Assembly (NCBI GenBank): GCA_024653325.1
Contig: JANLFX010000008.1
Location: 1 to 52,796, forward strand
Source: Anaerolineae bacterium
Lineage (GTDB): Bacteria > Chloroflexota > Anaerolineae > JACIWR01
Reading direction: 5' to 3'
Length of the DNA stretch: 52,796 nt
The translations under genes were made by a program, and so were the position numbers. Shown here piece after piece: positions 40,642 to 48,899 of this stretch. The notes beneath the pieces were generated by a model. The model was not told the origin of the DNA, ran no database searches, and saw only the letters and a list, made by a program, of their open reading frames with translations. The stretch's first letter is position 1; each line of letters opens with the position of its first letter.

Positions 40642-41694
40642 CTACGCTCCCAGCGCCTCAATGATAGCCGGGATGACTTCTTTGGCATCGCCGACGATAC
40701 CCACGTCGGCTACCTTGAGGATGGGCGCGTTCTCGTCGGCATTAACGGCCACTACGAACTTGGCTTCCTCCATGCCCAGGTAATGCTGAATCGCGCCGGA
40801 GATGCCACAGGCGATGTACAGGTCGGGCCGCACGGTGACTCCACCCATGCCCACCTGCTTCTCCTCATCAATCCAGCCCTCGTCCACCGCGCCACGCGAG
40901 CCGGCCACCTCCCCCCCCAGGGCCGCCGCCAGTTTTTCCACCAGGGCGAAGCCCTCGGCGTCACCCATGCCCCGCCCCGCCGAGACGATGATCCGCGCCT
41001 TGTCCAGAGGCACAGGCTCGCGCTCGACTTGGGCGACGACGTTCAGCACCTTCACCCGAGGCTGCACCCCATCCAGGTCCACGGCCACGGTCTCCACCTC
41101 AGCGCTGCGGTACTCGTCGCGATAGGGCCGGCCAAAAGCGCCAGGCCGCACGGTGACCATCTGTGGGTGCACCTCCGGCGAGAAGGCGACGACCTCTGAG
41201 TATTCGCCGCCGTAAGCCGGCATGGTGCAAACCAGCGTACGCTGCGCTGCGTCCAAGGTCAGGCCAGTGCAATTGGTGAGCACAATGGTGCCCAAGCGCC
41301 GGGCCAGGCGCGGAGCCAACTCACTGCCCACGTCCGCCGCCCCGAAGAGCACGATCTCCGGCATTTTCTCGGCGAATAAATCACCCAGGGCTTTGGCGTA
41401 AGGCTCCAGCGCGTAGTCTTTCAGCGCCGGATCGTCGCACAGGAACACTTTGTCAGCACCGTAATAAATCAACTCCTGAGCCAGGGCCTCGTCGCCGCCC
41501 AGGAGCACGGCCATCACGTAGGCCCCCAGGGTAGAAGCCAGTTGCCGGGCCTGATTCAGCATCTCCAGGGTCACCGGGACCAGTTCATCGCCCGCCCGCT
41601 CGGCCACCACCCAGATGTTGCGGTAACCCTCGCCCTTTTCCTCGACAACAACTTCCTCCTCGCCCATGAGCATTTGCAGGTAGTCTAAGTCCAT
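40642..41694 (-). CDS. etfA: Electron transfer flavoprotein alpha subunit
   Basis: 350 residues from ATG 41694 (GGAGGT upstream; the frame extends further but overlaps etfB). It carries electrons from acyl-CoA dehydrogenases to the membrane quinone pool together with EtfB. The C-terminal FAD domain is intact: ISAGRGMGDAEGF-type start (VSAGRGMGDAEG), GWIDEEKQVGMGGVTVRPDL, YIACGISGAIQHYLGMEEAK, VNADENAPILKVADVGIVGD. The last ORF residues match the remnant at 35510-35630. Last gene of the operon. Confidence 0.95.
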   Translation of the reverse strand: MDLDYLQMLMGEEEVVVEEKGEGYRNIWVVAERAGDELVPVTLEMLNQARQLASTLGAYVMAVLLGGDEALAQELIYYGADKVFLCDDPALKDYALEPYAKALGDLFAEKMPEIVLFGAADVGSELAPRLARRLGTIVLTNCTGLTLDAAQRTLVCTMPAYGGEYSEVVAFSPEVHPQMVTVRPGAFGRPYRDEYRSAEVETVAVDLDGVQPRVKVLNVVAQVEREPVPLDKARIIVSAGRGMGDAEGFALVEKLAAALGGEVAGSRGAVDEGWIDEEKQVGMGGVTVRPDLYIACGISGAIQHYLGMEEAKFVVAVNADENAPILKVADVGIVGDAKEVIPAIIEALGA

Positions 41695-41719
41695 ATTGTG
41701 TACCTCCAGTAGTGAGAAG

Positions 41720-42496
41720 TCAGATGATACGCCGCAGCCGAAGCTGTTGCACCAGTTCAGCGGCCACATCCTGCGGGGAACCGGTCAACCGCTCGCCCAG
41801 CGTGCGCTCCGGCGGGAAGGCCCGGCCCCGTCCCTGTGTCAGTGGCGCCAGGTCTGCCGCCGTCAGCCCCAGGTCTTCGCTGTTCCAGGTGATGACCTGC
41901 CACTCACGGTAAGCGGCCATGATCCGCCCGCCGTGGGGGTAGCGGGGCTTGTTGGCTCCCGAAGCCACGGTGAGTAAGGCGGGCAATGCCACCTCCACCT
42001 CGGCGTAGCCGGCGCCCCAATTACGCCTGACTCGCAGGACACCGTCACTGATGCTCGCCTGACGAACGCCGCCCACCTGGGCCACGCCAAGATACTCTGC
42101 CAGCCAGGGGCCGAGCTGCGCGTCAGCGGTGTCCAGGGTCTCCTGACCGACGACGATCAGGTCGAAATCACCGATTTTCTCGATGCCCCTGGCCAACGCC
42201 TCCGCCACACCGGCGGCATCCGTCTTCGCCAGGACCTCGTCGGTGAGCAGATAAGCTGCGTCGGCACCCATGGCCATCGCCTCACGCAGAGCGTCATCCA
42301 GGCGCGCCTGGCCCCCTGCTATGACGATCACCTCAGCCTCGCCGGCGTCTTTGAGACTCAGGGCCACCTCCAGAGCGTTCTTGTCATTGGGGTTGATGAT
42401 GTACTCCTCACGGTTGATGAAGATACGCTCGTGACGAGGGCTGACGGTAAACCCTCTGGGATCGAGTATTTGTCTGATCGGAACAATAATTCGCAT
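41720..42496 (-). CDS. etfB: Electron transfer flavoprotein beta subunit
   Basis: 258 residues from ATG 42496. Family signs: the N-terminal MRIIVPIRQILDP strand, NPNDKNALEVALSLKD, GADAAYLLTDE with TDAAGVAEALA, DLIVVGQETLDTADAQLGPW (nucleotide-binding signature), and the recognition loop region YGVAQVGGVRQ-type (LGVAQVGGVRQ). AMP-binding is expected at the DTADAQLGP block. The pair with etfA is separated by 25 bp. Confidence 0.95.
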   Translation of the reverse strand: MRIIVPIRQILDPRGFTVSPRHERIFINREEYIINPNDKNALEVALSLKDAGEAEVIVIAGGQARLDDALREAMAMGADAAYLLTDEVLAKTDAAGVAEALARGIEKIGDFDLIVVGQETLDTADAQLGPWLAEYLGVAQVGGVRQASISDGVLRVRRNWGAGYAEVEVALPALLTVASGANKPRYPHGGRIMAAYREWQVITWNSEDLGLTAADLAPLTQGRGRAFPPERTLGERLTGSPQDVAAELVQQLRLRRII

Positions 42497-42510
42497 ATCC
42501 GCACTCCTTA

Positions 42511-42556
42511 ATCAATGACCGGTGATTCAATGGCCAATGAGCCAATGACCAATGAC
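42511..42556. repeat. Short-period repeats in the etfB / acyl-CoA dehydrogenase spacer
   Basis: Repeated CAATGACC / CCAATGA words, with a complementary GATCATTGG a little further on (42563-42572), so a weak hairpin is possible. Confidence 0.6.
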
Positions 42557-42587
42557 TAAATTGGATCATTGGGATTTGGAATTTGAC

Positions 42588-43754
42588 CTACGGTGAAATG
42601 CGCAATCCCATCTCGCGGAACAGGTTGGAGGCGATGACGATGCGCTGTATCTCGCTGGTGCCCTCGAAAATTTCAGCGATACGCGCGTCGCGGAAAGCGC
42701 GCTCCACCCAAAACTCGCGGCTGTAACCCATCCCACCGAAAATCTGCAAGGCTCTGTTAATACAGCGCGAGGCCACCTCTGAACCGTAGACCTTGCACAT
42801 CGCCGCCTCTTTCACATGCGGTTGGCCAGTGTCAATCAACCAAGCGGTGCGGTAGACCAGCGAGCGGAGAGCTTCTATCTCTGTAGCCATGTCAGCGATA
42901 GCAAAGTGGACAGACTGCTTCTGCGCGATAGGCACACCGAACTGGGAGCGGACTGCGGCCCATCTCATCGCTCCCTCCATCGCCGCCTGCGCCCCTCCCA
43001 GGCAGGCCGCCGCCAGGCTGGCTCGCCCAATGTCCAGCGTTTTCATGAAAGTGATGAATCCCGCGCCGAACTGCCCCAACACGTTCTCCTTAGGTACCCG
43101 GCAATCCTCAAAAATTAACTCGGCGGTGGAGCTACCCCGAATGCCCATTTTGTTCTCCAGCGTGCCGATGCTGAAGCCGGGGAATCCCTTTTCCACGATG
43201 AAAGCTGTCACCCCGCCCCGCGCCCCCAGGGATGGATCGGTCACGGCCATCACGGTGATGATGTCGGCGATGTCGCCGTTGGTGATGAAACACTTGGAGC
43301 CGTTGAGCACATAATAGTCGCCATCGCGCACGGCGCGGGTCTTGATAGCCGCCGCGTCGGAGCCAGCCTGCGCCTCGGTGAGGGCAAAAGCCGCAATCTT
43401 CTCGCCAGAGGCCAGCGGTTTGAGATATTTCTCCTTCTGTTCCTCGGTGCCATCCAGATAGATGGCCATGGCCCCGATGCCAGTGTGCGCGCCGATCACC
43501 GTGGCCGTGGAGGTGCAGACCTTGCCTAATTCCTCCATGAGGATGCAATAGCCGGTCTCCCCTGCTCCACTGCCACCATACTTGCGGGGAAAGGGCACAC
43601 CCATCAGCCCCAACTTGGCCGCCTTTTTGATGGTCTCAAAGGGCACGCGGTGCTCGGCGTCAACCTTCTTCGCCAGGGGGCGCACTTCATTCTCGGCAAA
43701 TTCCCGCACCATGCGGCGGAACAGTTCATACTCTTTTGGAAACGTGAAGTCCAT
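42588..43754 (-). CDS. Acyl-CoA dehydrogenase (first of two)
   Basis: 388 residues from ATG 43754 (GGGAGG upstream). It oxidises acyl-CoA to trans-2-enoyl-CoA with FAD and passes electrons to ETF. Conserved blocks: FALTEAQAGSDAAAIKTRA and YVLNGSKCFITNGDIADI (flavin/substrate site), GIRGSSTAELIFEDCRVP, LQIFGGMGYSREFWVERAFRD, and EGTSEIQRIVIA with the catalytic-base Glu position of the butyryl/short-chain group. It probably acts on short- to medium-chain acyl-CoA. The gene follows its paralogue with a 64-bp spacer. Confidence 0.94.
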   Translation of the reverse strand: MDFTFPKEYELFRRMVREFAENEVRPLAKKVDAEHRVPFETIKKAAKLGLMGVPFPRKYGGSGAGETGYCILMEELGKVCTSTATVIGAHTGIGAMAIYLDGTEEQKEKYLKPLASGEKIAAFALTEAQAGSDAAAIKTRAVRDGDYYVLNGSKCFITNGDIADIITVMAVTDPSLGARGGVTAFIVEKGFPGFSIGTLENKMGIRGSSTAELIFEDCRVPKENVLGQFGAGFITFMKTLDIGRASLAAACLGGAQAAMEGAMRWAAVRSQFGVPIAQKQSVHFAIADMATEIEALRSLVYRTAWLIDTGQPHVKEAAMCKVYGSEVASRCINRALQIFGGMGYSREFWVERAFRDARIAEIFEGTSEIQRIVIASNLFREMGLRISP

Positions 43755-43769
43755 AATCTGCCTCCCTTT

Positions 43770-43816
43770 GCAATGCACAATTCTCAATTCTGCATTGTGC
43801 ATTGTGCATTCTGCAT
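43770..43816. repeat. Low-complexity repeats between the acyl-CoA dehydrogenase genes
   Basis: AATGCACAA and TTGTGCATT words occur as inverted copies, plus GCATTGTGCATTGTGCATT direct repeats, so it can fold into a hairpin. Confidence 0.65.
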
Positions 43817-43818
43817 TC

Positions 43819-44982
43819 CTATGGCCTGATCTTCAATCCCACCTGGTCATACAGGTCGCGGGCGATGACGAAACGCAGCACTTCATTGGCCCCCTCAATA
43901 ATAGGCAGCGCCCGGACGTCGCGGTAGATGCGCTCGATGGCATATTCCTTCATGTAACCGTAGCCGCCGTGCACCTGGACCATCCGGTTTGCTATGCGAT
44001 AGGCAGCTTCGGAAGCCAGAAGCTTGGCAATAGCCGCCTCATGGCTGAAAGGCTCCCCCTGAGCAGCCAGCCAAGCAGTGTGATACACCAGCCAGCGCAG
44101 GCCCTCGATCTCCGCCGCCGAGTCGGCCACGAAGTTCTGGATGGCCTGTTTGAGGGCAATCGGCCCGCCAAACTGAATATGCTCGATGGAGAACGCCACG
44201 CCTTCGTCCAATGCCCGCTGACAGGCCCCCAAAGCGATGGCACTCAAACTCAAACGGGCCACGTCCAGCGCCTGGAGAGCGATCTTGAAGCCTTTTCCCT
44301 CCTCGCCCAGCAGATTGGCCGCCGGCACGCGACAATCGGCCATGTACAAGGGGGTGACGGTCAACCCACGCAGGCCCAAGGTTTTCTCCCGACGGCCCAC
44401 TTTGAAACCCGGCGTATCCCGCTCCACAATAAACGCGCTGATCCCCCTGGCCCCTGCGCCCGGATCTGTCTTGGCGAAGACGACAAACAACCCGGCGATG
44501 CCGCCATTGGAGACCCATATTTTATTCCCATTAAGCACGTAGTCACCGCCATCGCGCAGCGCTGTGCTCTCCAGGGCCGCCGCGTCCGAACCAGCCGCCG
44601 GCTCGGTGAGGGCGAAAGCACCGATCATCTCGCCGAAGGCCATCGGCTCCAGGTACTTTTCGCGCTGCTCCGCCGAACCGAAATCGAGGATGGTCTTGCC
44701 AGCCAGGCCGTTGTGCACACTGATGGTCATGGCCGTGGTTATATCGGCTTTGGCCAATTCCTCCAGCAGCATCACGTAGCTGACAAAATCCAGGCAGGCC
44801 CCGCTACACTCCTCGGGAAAAAGCGCGCCCATGAAACCCTGCATCGCCGCTTTTTGCAGGACTTCGAGGGGCGGCTCCTCCTCGTGGTCGGTGTGTTCAC
44901 CGATGGGCTTGACCTCTTTCTCGGCGAAGTCGGCGAACATCTTCTGGAACATGCGTTGTTCGTCGGTCAGTGCAAAATCCAT
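43819..44982 (-). CDS. Acyl-CoA dehydrogenase (second of two)
   Basis: 387 residues from ATG 44982. Family blocks: FALTEPAAGSDAAALESTA, YVLNGNKIWVSNGGIAGLF, GLRGLTVTPLYMADCRVP, MVQVHGGYGYMKEYAIERIY. The catalytic-base region reads IIEGANEVLRFVIAR, with Glu in the EGANEV position. It differs from the neighbour (AN for TS after EG), suggesting a different chain preference. It belongs to the same operon as the enoyl-CoA hydratase and the first dehydrogenase; substrates cannot be fixed from sequence. Confidence 0.94.
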   Translation of the reverse strand: MDFALTDEQRMFQKMFADFAEKEVKPIGEHTDHEEEPPLEVLQKAAMQGFMGALFPEECSGACLDFVSYVMLLEELAKADITTAMTISVHNGLAGKTILDFGSAEQREKYLEPMAFGEMIGAFALTEPAAGSDAAALESTALRDGGDYVLNGNKIWVSNGGIAGLFVVFAKTDPGAGARGISAFIVERDTPGFKVGRREKTLGLRGLTVTPLYMADCRVPAANLLGEEGKGFKIALQALDVARLSLSAIALGACQRALDEGVAFSIEHIQFGGPIALKQAIQNFVADSAAEIEGLRWLVYHTAWLAAQGEPFSHEAAIAKLLASEAAYRIANRMVQVHGGYGYMKEYAIERIYRDVRALPIIEGANEVLRFVIARDLYDQVGLKIRP

Positions 44983-45012
44983 AATAATCCTCCCGCAGGT
45001 TCGTGTGTAGGG

Positions 45013-45045
45013 AAGTGCGACGCACTTAGAAAGTGCGTCGCACTT
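45013..45045. repeat. Perfect 15-bp hairpin between enoyl-CoA hydratase and dehydrogenase
   Basis: AAGTGCGACGCACTT (45013-45027), loop AGA, complementary arm 45031-45045. Each arm is itself nearly palindromic. It may attenuate or process the operon mRNA. Confidence 0.75.
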
Positions 45046-45052
45046 GTTTGCT

Positions 45053-45844
45053 CTACCTGTCCTTGAACTGTGGCCGACGCTTTTCCAGGAAGGCGCTCAA
45101 TCCCTCGACCATGTCCTCGCTGCCCTGCAGACCGGCGAACTTCTCGGCCTCGACCCACATGGCCTCATCAATGTTTGTCTTCTCCAGGCCCTCGTTCACA
45201 GCAGCGATGATGGCCCCCATGGCCAGAGCGCTCATGTTCGACAGCACCTTGGCCAGACGCTTGGCCTCGCGCACCACCGAGCCCACGGGCACCACCTTGT
45301 TCACCAGGCCGATGCGGTACGCCTCCTGGGCCTTGATGTTATCGCCGGTCAACAGCAACTCCAGAGCCGTACCCTTGCCTACCAGGCGCGGCAGGCGTTG
45401 GGTGCCACCCCAACCGGGCATGATGCCCAGTTTGATCTCCGGCTGGCCGAACTGTACGCTGTCCTCGGCGATGCGGATGTGGCAGGCCATGGCCAGTTCG
45501 TTACCGCCACCCAGGGCCACGCGACCGTTGATGGCAGCGATAACCGGCTTCCTCGAGGCTTCAATCTTCTCGAACAGCTCCTGGCCCTGGCGGATGAAAG
45601 CCTTGGCTTCGTCCGGCTTGTCCTTGACCGCGTAAATCTCGTTGATGTCCGCCCCGGCCACGAAGAACTGCCCCGCCGCGGTGATGATGATCACCTTCAC
45701 CTGCTCATCGGTCGTCACCTCATCGAAAGCCGCCTCCAACTCGGTCAGCACCTGCTTGTTGAAAGCATTGGCCGGTGGATGATCAATAGTCAGAATGGCA
45801 GTGCGATCCTCGATGCTGACGTGAATGTACTGGTATTCTCCCAT
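45053..45844 (-). CDS. Enoyl-CoA hydratase / crotonase-family protein
   Basis: 263 residues, hydrating 2-enoyl-CoA to 3-hydroxyacyl-CoA. The oxyanion segment is FFVAGADINEIYAVKD. The first catalytic Glu is in NGRVALGGGNELAMACH, and the second in FGQPEIKLGIMPGWGGTQRL. Length is normal for the crotonase fold, with the C-terminal hydrophobic cap AFLEKRRPQFKDR. The start ATG 45844 is preceded by AAAGGAG. Confidence 0.95.
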   Translation of the reverse strand: MGEYQYIHVSIEDRTAILTIDHPPANAFNKQVLTELEAAFDEVTTDEQVKVIIITAAGQFFVAGADINEIYAVKDKPDEAKAFIRQGQELFEKIEASRKPVIAAINGRVALGGGNELAMACHIRIAEDSVQFGQPEIKLGIMPGWGGTQRLPRLVGKGTALELLLTGDNIKAQEAYRIGLVNKVVPVGSVVREAKRLAKVLSNMSALAMGAIIAAVNEGLEKTNIDEAMWVEAEKFAGLQGSEDMVEGLSAFLEKRRPQFKDR

Positions 45845-45866
45845 GGTTTAACTCCTTTCATGTAAA

Positions 45867-45996
45867 GTCTGCAAGTCTGCAAGTTTGCAAGTTTGCAAGT
45901 TGCAAGTTGGCAGGTTGGCAAATCACCCAATAGTTCATTGCTCTCCCCTTGCCACTTGCTCACTTGCTCACTTGCCCACTTGCCCACTTGCTCACT
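45867..45996. repeat. Self-complementary GCAAGT / ACTTGC repeats between two operon genes
   Basis: The left half has GCAAGTCTGCAAGTTTGCAAG-type copies (45867-45919). The right half has ACTTGCTCACTTGCCCACTT-type copies (45952-45996). The two halves are complementary, so a very long imperfect hairpin with a 30-base loop can form. It is noncoding. Confidence 0.8.
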
Positions 45997-45998
45997 TG

Positions 45999-47246
45999 CT
46001 ACACCGTGTACTCCTTGAACCCGCGCTTAGCTTTCTTGCCCAGCTCGCCAGCTTTGACTTTTTTCACCAGGATGTCCGCCGGTTTGAAGCGCCGTCCAAA
46101 CTCCTGTTCCAGGGCCTGCAGCTTTTCCAGGACGACATCAAGACCTAGCTCGTCCGCGTACTCCAGCGGGCCCATGCGTACCAGTTCGCCGCCTTTGTTG
46201 ATCTGCATCCCGATGCCGGCGATGCAGGCCATGTCAATGTCGTTCACGTTGGCAATACCTTCCTCCACGCACATGAACGCCTCGTTGAGCATGGGCATCA
46301 TCAGCCTGTCCACGCTGAATTTGGTGCCGCTTTTGACCTTGCCCTCATCCTGCAGCTTTTTGATCAGCGCATCCACGGCCGCCGAATGACCGCCACCCGG
46401 ATAGTCATACCAGCCAGCGTTAGCTTTCTCTCCCAGGCGTCCGGCGTCGAAGACCTCTTTGAACAAAATCGCCGCTTCCATGCGATCGCCGTACTTGCTG
46501 GACAGGTACTCGCCCACGTGGTAACACACGTCATTGCCCAACATGTCCATCAGGGTAAAAGGCCCCATCGGCCAGCCAAAGCCTTCGCGGCCCATCGCGG
46601 CATCAATCTCATCAGGGGTGGCCGCCCCCTCCTGCACACATATCACCGCCTCGTTAAGATAGGGCATCAGCAGGCGATTGACCAGGAAGCCCGGGCATTC
46701 CTTGACCACCACCGGTACCTTGCGCAGCTCTTGGGCGAACTGCTCTACCGTGTCAATGGTGTCCTGATCGGTCTCGCTGCTGGGGATAATCTCCACCAGC
46801 TTCATCACGTGGGCCGGATTGAAGAAATGCATGCCAATGACTTTATGCGGCCGCTTGGTGACGGAACCCATCTCGCCGATGGAAAGAGCTGAGGTGTTGG
46901 AAGCGAAAATGCAATCCGGGTTACACACCTCGTCCAGCTCCTTGAACACTGCCTGCTTAATCTTCATGTTTTCCGGCACTGCTTCGATAACGATGTCCAC
47001 GTCGTCGAAGCCGTCGTAGGTGAGCGTGTACTCGATCAGGCCCAGCTTTTCCTGCATCTGGCCCGGGGTCATCTTACCCTTATCCACCCGGCTCTGGTAG
47101 ATGCCCTCCACATGCTTGCGAGCCAACTCCAACTGCTTTTCATCAATGTCTTTGACGATTACCGGCAGGCCAGCGTAGGTAATCACCTGGGCGATCCCCC
47201 CGCCCATGGCTCCTGCCCCGACCACTGCGGCTTTGAAGATGTACAT
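45999..47246 (-). CDS. 3-hydroxyacyl-CoA dehydrogenase (two C-terminal domains)
   Basis: 415 residues from ATG 47246 (GGAGGG upstream; codons before it are not supported). It oxidises 3-hydroxyacyl-CoA to 3-ketoacyl-CoA with NAD. Rossmann start AAVVGAGAMGGGIAQV; ASNTSALSIGEMG; the catalytic His in HFFNPAHVMKLVEIIP; CPGFLVNRLLMPYLNEA. It carries a second degenerate copy of the C-terminal helical domain (VDRLMMPMLNEAFMCVEEG... NKGGELVRMGPLEYADELG), as in FadB-type proteins but without the hydratase half. Confidence 0.94.
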   Translation of the reverse strand: MYIFKAAVVGAGAMGGGIAQVITYAGLPVIVKDIDEKQLELARKHVEGIYQSRVDKGKMTPGQMQEKLGLIEYTLTYDGFDDVDIVIEAVPENMKIKQAVFKELDEVCNPDCIFASNTSALSIGEMGSVTKRPHKVIGMHFFNPAHVMKLVEIIPSSETDQDTIDTVEQFAQELRKVPVVVKECPGFLVNRLLMPYLNEAVICVQEGAATPDEIDAAMGREGFGWPMGPFTLMDMLGNDVCYHVGEYLSSKYGDRMEAAILFKEVFDAGRLGEKANAGWYDYPGGGHSAAVDALIKKLQDEGKVKSGTKFSVDRLMMPMLNEAFMCVEEGIANVNDIDMACIAGIGMQINKGGELVRMGPLEYADELGLDVVLEKLQALEQEFGRRFKPADILVKKVKAGELGKKAKRGFKEYTV

Positions 47247-47288
47247 AGCGTCCCTCCTCTCACGTTTCACGTTTTCACGAAACACTTC

Positions 47289-47549
47289 CTACCACGTCGG
47301 CAAAGGCATGGCCGCGTTGGGATCATCCAGCCGCACGAAATACACCCATTGATCAGGGTACTTCGCGTAGGCGGCTGCGTCCGCTTTGCCTAACGTCTTG
47401 CCCACGAAGTAGTCACCACTTTCGGGATGAATGGCTACCACCCCTTCCTGTCCAGCCAATTCACCCCTGATTTGTTCGAAAATCTCTTTGCCCCTGGTGA
47501 TGAAAGCCTCACGGGCCTTCTTATCCTGCCAGATAGTTATATCCGCCAT
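47289..47549 (-). CDS. Small conserved protein inside the beta-oxidation operon
   Basis: 86 residues (ATG 47549; AGGAGGT upstream). I do not recognise a named family. It has a helical N-half (ARDKKAREAFITRG-like DKKAREAFITRGKEIFEQIR) and a conserved-looking half GVVAIHPESGDYFVGKTLG, KYPDQWVYFVRLDDPNA. The last two parts resemble short domains that accompany fatty-acid or PIN-related genes in some bacteria, without known function. Location between thiolase and dehydrogenase genes suggests a role with them. Confidence 0.75.
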   Translation of the reverse strand: MADITIWQDKKAREAFITRGKEIFEQIRGELAGQEGVVAIHPESGDYFVGKTLGKADAAAYAKYPDQWVYFVRLDDPNAAMPLPTW

Positions 47550-47563
47550 GAAACACCTCCTTA

Positions 47564-47592
47564 ATTCGCCATTCGCTATTCGCCCTTCGCCT
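47564..47592. repeat. 8-bp-period repeat (ATTCGCC-type) before the thiolase stop
   Basis: ATTCGCCATTCGCTATTCGC and a CCTTCGCC follow, a tandem of 8-base words. It spans the spacer and runs into the thiolase 3' end. Confidence 0.65.
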
Positions 47593-48790
47593 ACTTCCGC
47601 TCGAAAACCATTGCCCCGCCCATCCCCCCACCTACACAGGCTGTAGCCAGGCCAAATTGGACATCACGCTTGATCATCTCATAGATCAGAGTGACGGCCA
47701 TACGCGTGCCAGTACAGCCCACCGGATGACCGAGGGCAATGGCTCCCCCATTGACGTTGACCTTGTTCCAGTCCCAGCCCTGGTCTTCCAACTCGATACC
47801 CACGGCCAGGGACTGGGCGGCAAAGGCCTCGTTCAACTCGATGAGCTCAATATCCGTCAACTTCAGGCCCGCCTTTTTCAAGGCCTTGGGCACCGCGTAG
47901 GCCGGCCCAATGCCCATGATGTCTGGGGGCACTGCCGCGTAGGCATAACTGCGGATGTAGGCCATCGGCTGCAGGCCCAGCGCCTTAGCCCTGTCGGCAG
48001 TCATGACCACCACCGCCGCCGCCCCGTCGGAGATGGGACAGGCATTGGCCGGAGTCACCGTGCCGTCTTTCTTGAATACCGTCGGATAAAGGGCCGCTTT
48101 CTGCATAGAAAGAGAGGGATTGATGCATTCATCGTTGACGATGTCCTCATAAGCCACTTCCTGTCCGGCCACTTTTTTGGAAACGCGCACCGGCAGAATT
48201 TCATCCTTGAACCTGCCCATCCGTGTAGCGCGGAAGGCCTTCTTGTGCGAATTGATGGCAAATTCATCCTGAGCCTCGCGGCTGATACCATAGAGCATGG
48301 CCAGGTTCTCGGCCGTGTAGCCCATGATCATCCCGCATACCGGATCGGTGAGGCCTTCCCACAGCGTGTCAATGAACGTGGTACTGCGCAACTTCAGCCC
48401 CCAGCGCGCGCCGCGCACGCAATACGGCGCGGTAGACATGCTCTCCGTGCCGCCACAGAGGAACACCTCCCCATCCCCGGCCTGGATAGCCTGATAAGCC
48501 ATGGAGAGAGACATCATGCCCGATACACAGTTGCGCTGGATGGTGCAGCCGGTGACGTTGACCGGAAGGCCGGCCATCAACGCGGCCACGCGGCCGATGT
48601 TCGCCGCGTCGCTTTGCTGGCCGATGCACCCCAGGATAACATCATCAATTATCCGGGGATCAATCCCGGCCCGGTCAACCGCCTCTCTGAAAACCTTGGC
48701 CGCCAGCTCCTGAGCGGTAATGTCACGGAAGGCCCCACCGTGACTACCGATGGGGGTTCTCACCCCGCTAACGATAACCACTTCTTTCAT
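47591..48790 (-). CDS. Acetyl-CoA C-acyltransferase (thiolase)
   Basis: 399 residues from ATG 48790 (AGGAGGT upstream; a TTG one codon earlier is in the frame). It cleaves 3-ketoacyl-CoA with CoA into acetyl-CoA and a shortened acyl-CoA. Nucleophile Cys in IQRNCVSGMMSL; catalytic His in NGGAIALGHPVGCTG; second Cys in ATACVGGGMGGAM. NEAFAAQSLAV also matches. It completes the set of beta-oxidation enzymes in this operon. Confidence 0.96.
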   Translation of the reverse strand: MKEVVIVSGVRTPIGSHGGAFRDITAQELAAKVFREAVDRAGIDPRIIDDVILGCIGQQSDAANIGRVAALMAGLPVNVTGCTIQRNCVSGMMSLSMAYQAIQAGDGEVFLCGGTESMSTAPYCVRGARWGLKLRSTTFIDTLWEGLTDPVCGMIMGYTAENLAMLYGISREAQDEFAINSHKKAFRATRMGRFKDEILPVRVSKKVAGQEVAYEDIVNDECINPSLSMQKAALYPTVFKKDGTVTPANACPISDGAAAVVVMTADRAKALGLQPMAYIRSYAYAAVPPDIMGIGPAYAVPKALKKAGLKLTDIELIELNEAFAAQSLAVGIELEDQGWDWNKVNVNGGAIALGHPVGCTGTRMAVTLIYEMIKRDVQFGLATACVGGGMGGAMVFERK

Positions 48791-48815
48791 CAATACCTCC
48801 TATCCTTGCCGATTT

Positions 48816-48899
48816 ACTGATCTGCCGATTTGCCGATTTGCTGATTTGCTTGATCTGCTGATTTGCCGATTTGCTGATTTGCTTGATCTGCCGATTTTC
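48816..48899. repeat. Imperfect tandem repeats (GCCGATTTGCTGATTTGC) before the thiolase gene
   Basis: Words GCCGATTTG, CTGATTTG and CTTGATCTG recur; a unit of about 31 bp (GCCGATTTGCTGATTTGCTT... ) is duplicated at 48831 and 48862. It fills the spacer between tetR and thiolase. Confidence 0.7.

Noticed and set aside
43582-45066. A 494-codon plus-strand open frame across the acyl-CoA dehydrogenase genes
   Set aside because: It is the antisense shadow of two clear acyl-CoA dehydrogenase genes and has no protein-like motifs.
45867-45996. GCAAGT repeats as a CRISPR or iteron array
   Set aside because: No spacers, no cas or rep gene; the halves are inverted with respect to each other, which fits a hairpin in a spacer.
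47657-48820. A 387-codon plus-strand open frame
   Set aside because: It lies fully opposite the thiolase gene and shows no family features; a GC-driven shadow.
48816-48899. Regularly spaced repeats that could be taken for a CRISPR array
   Set aside because: Units are too short and run together without unique spacers, and no cas genes are present.
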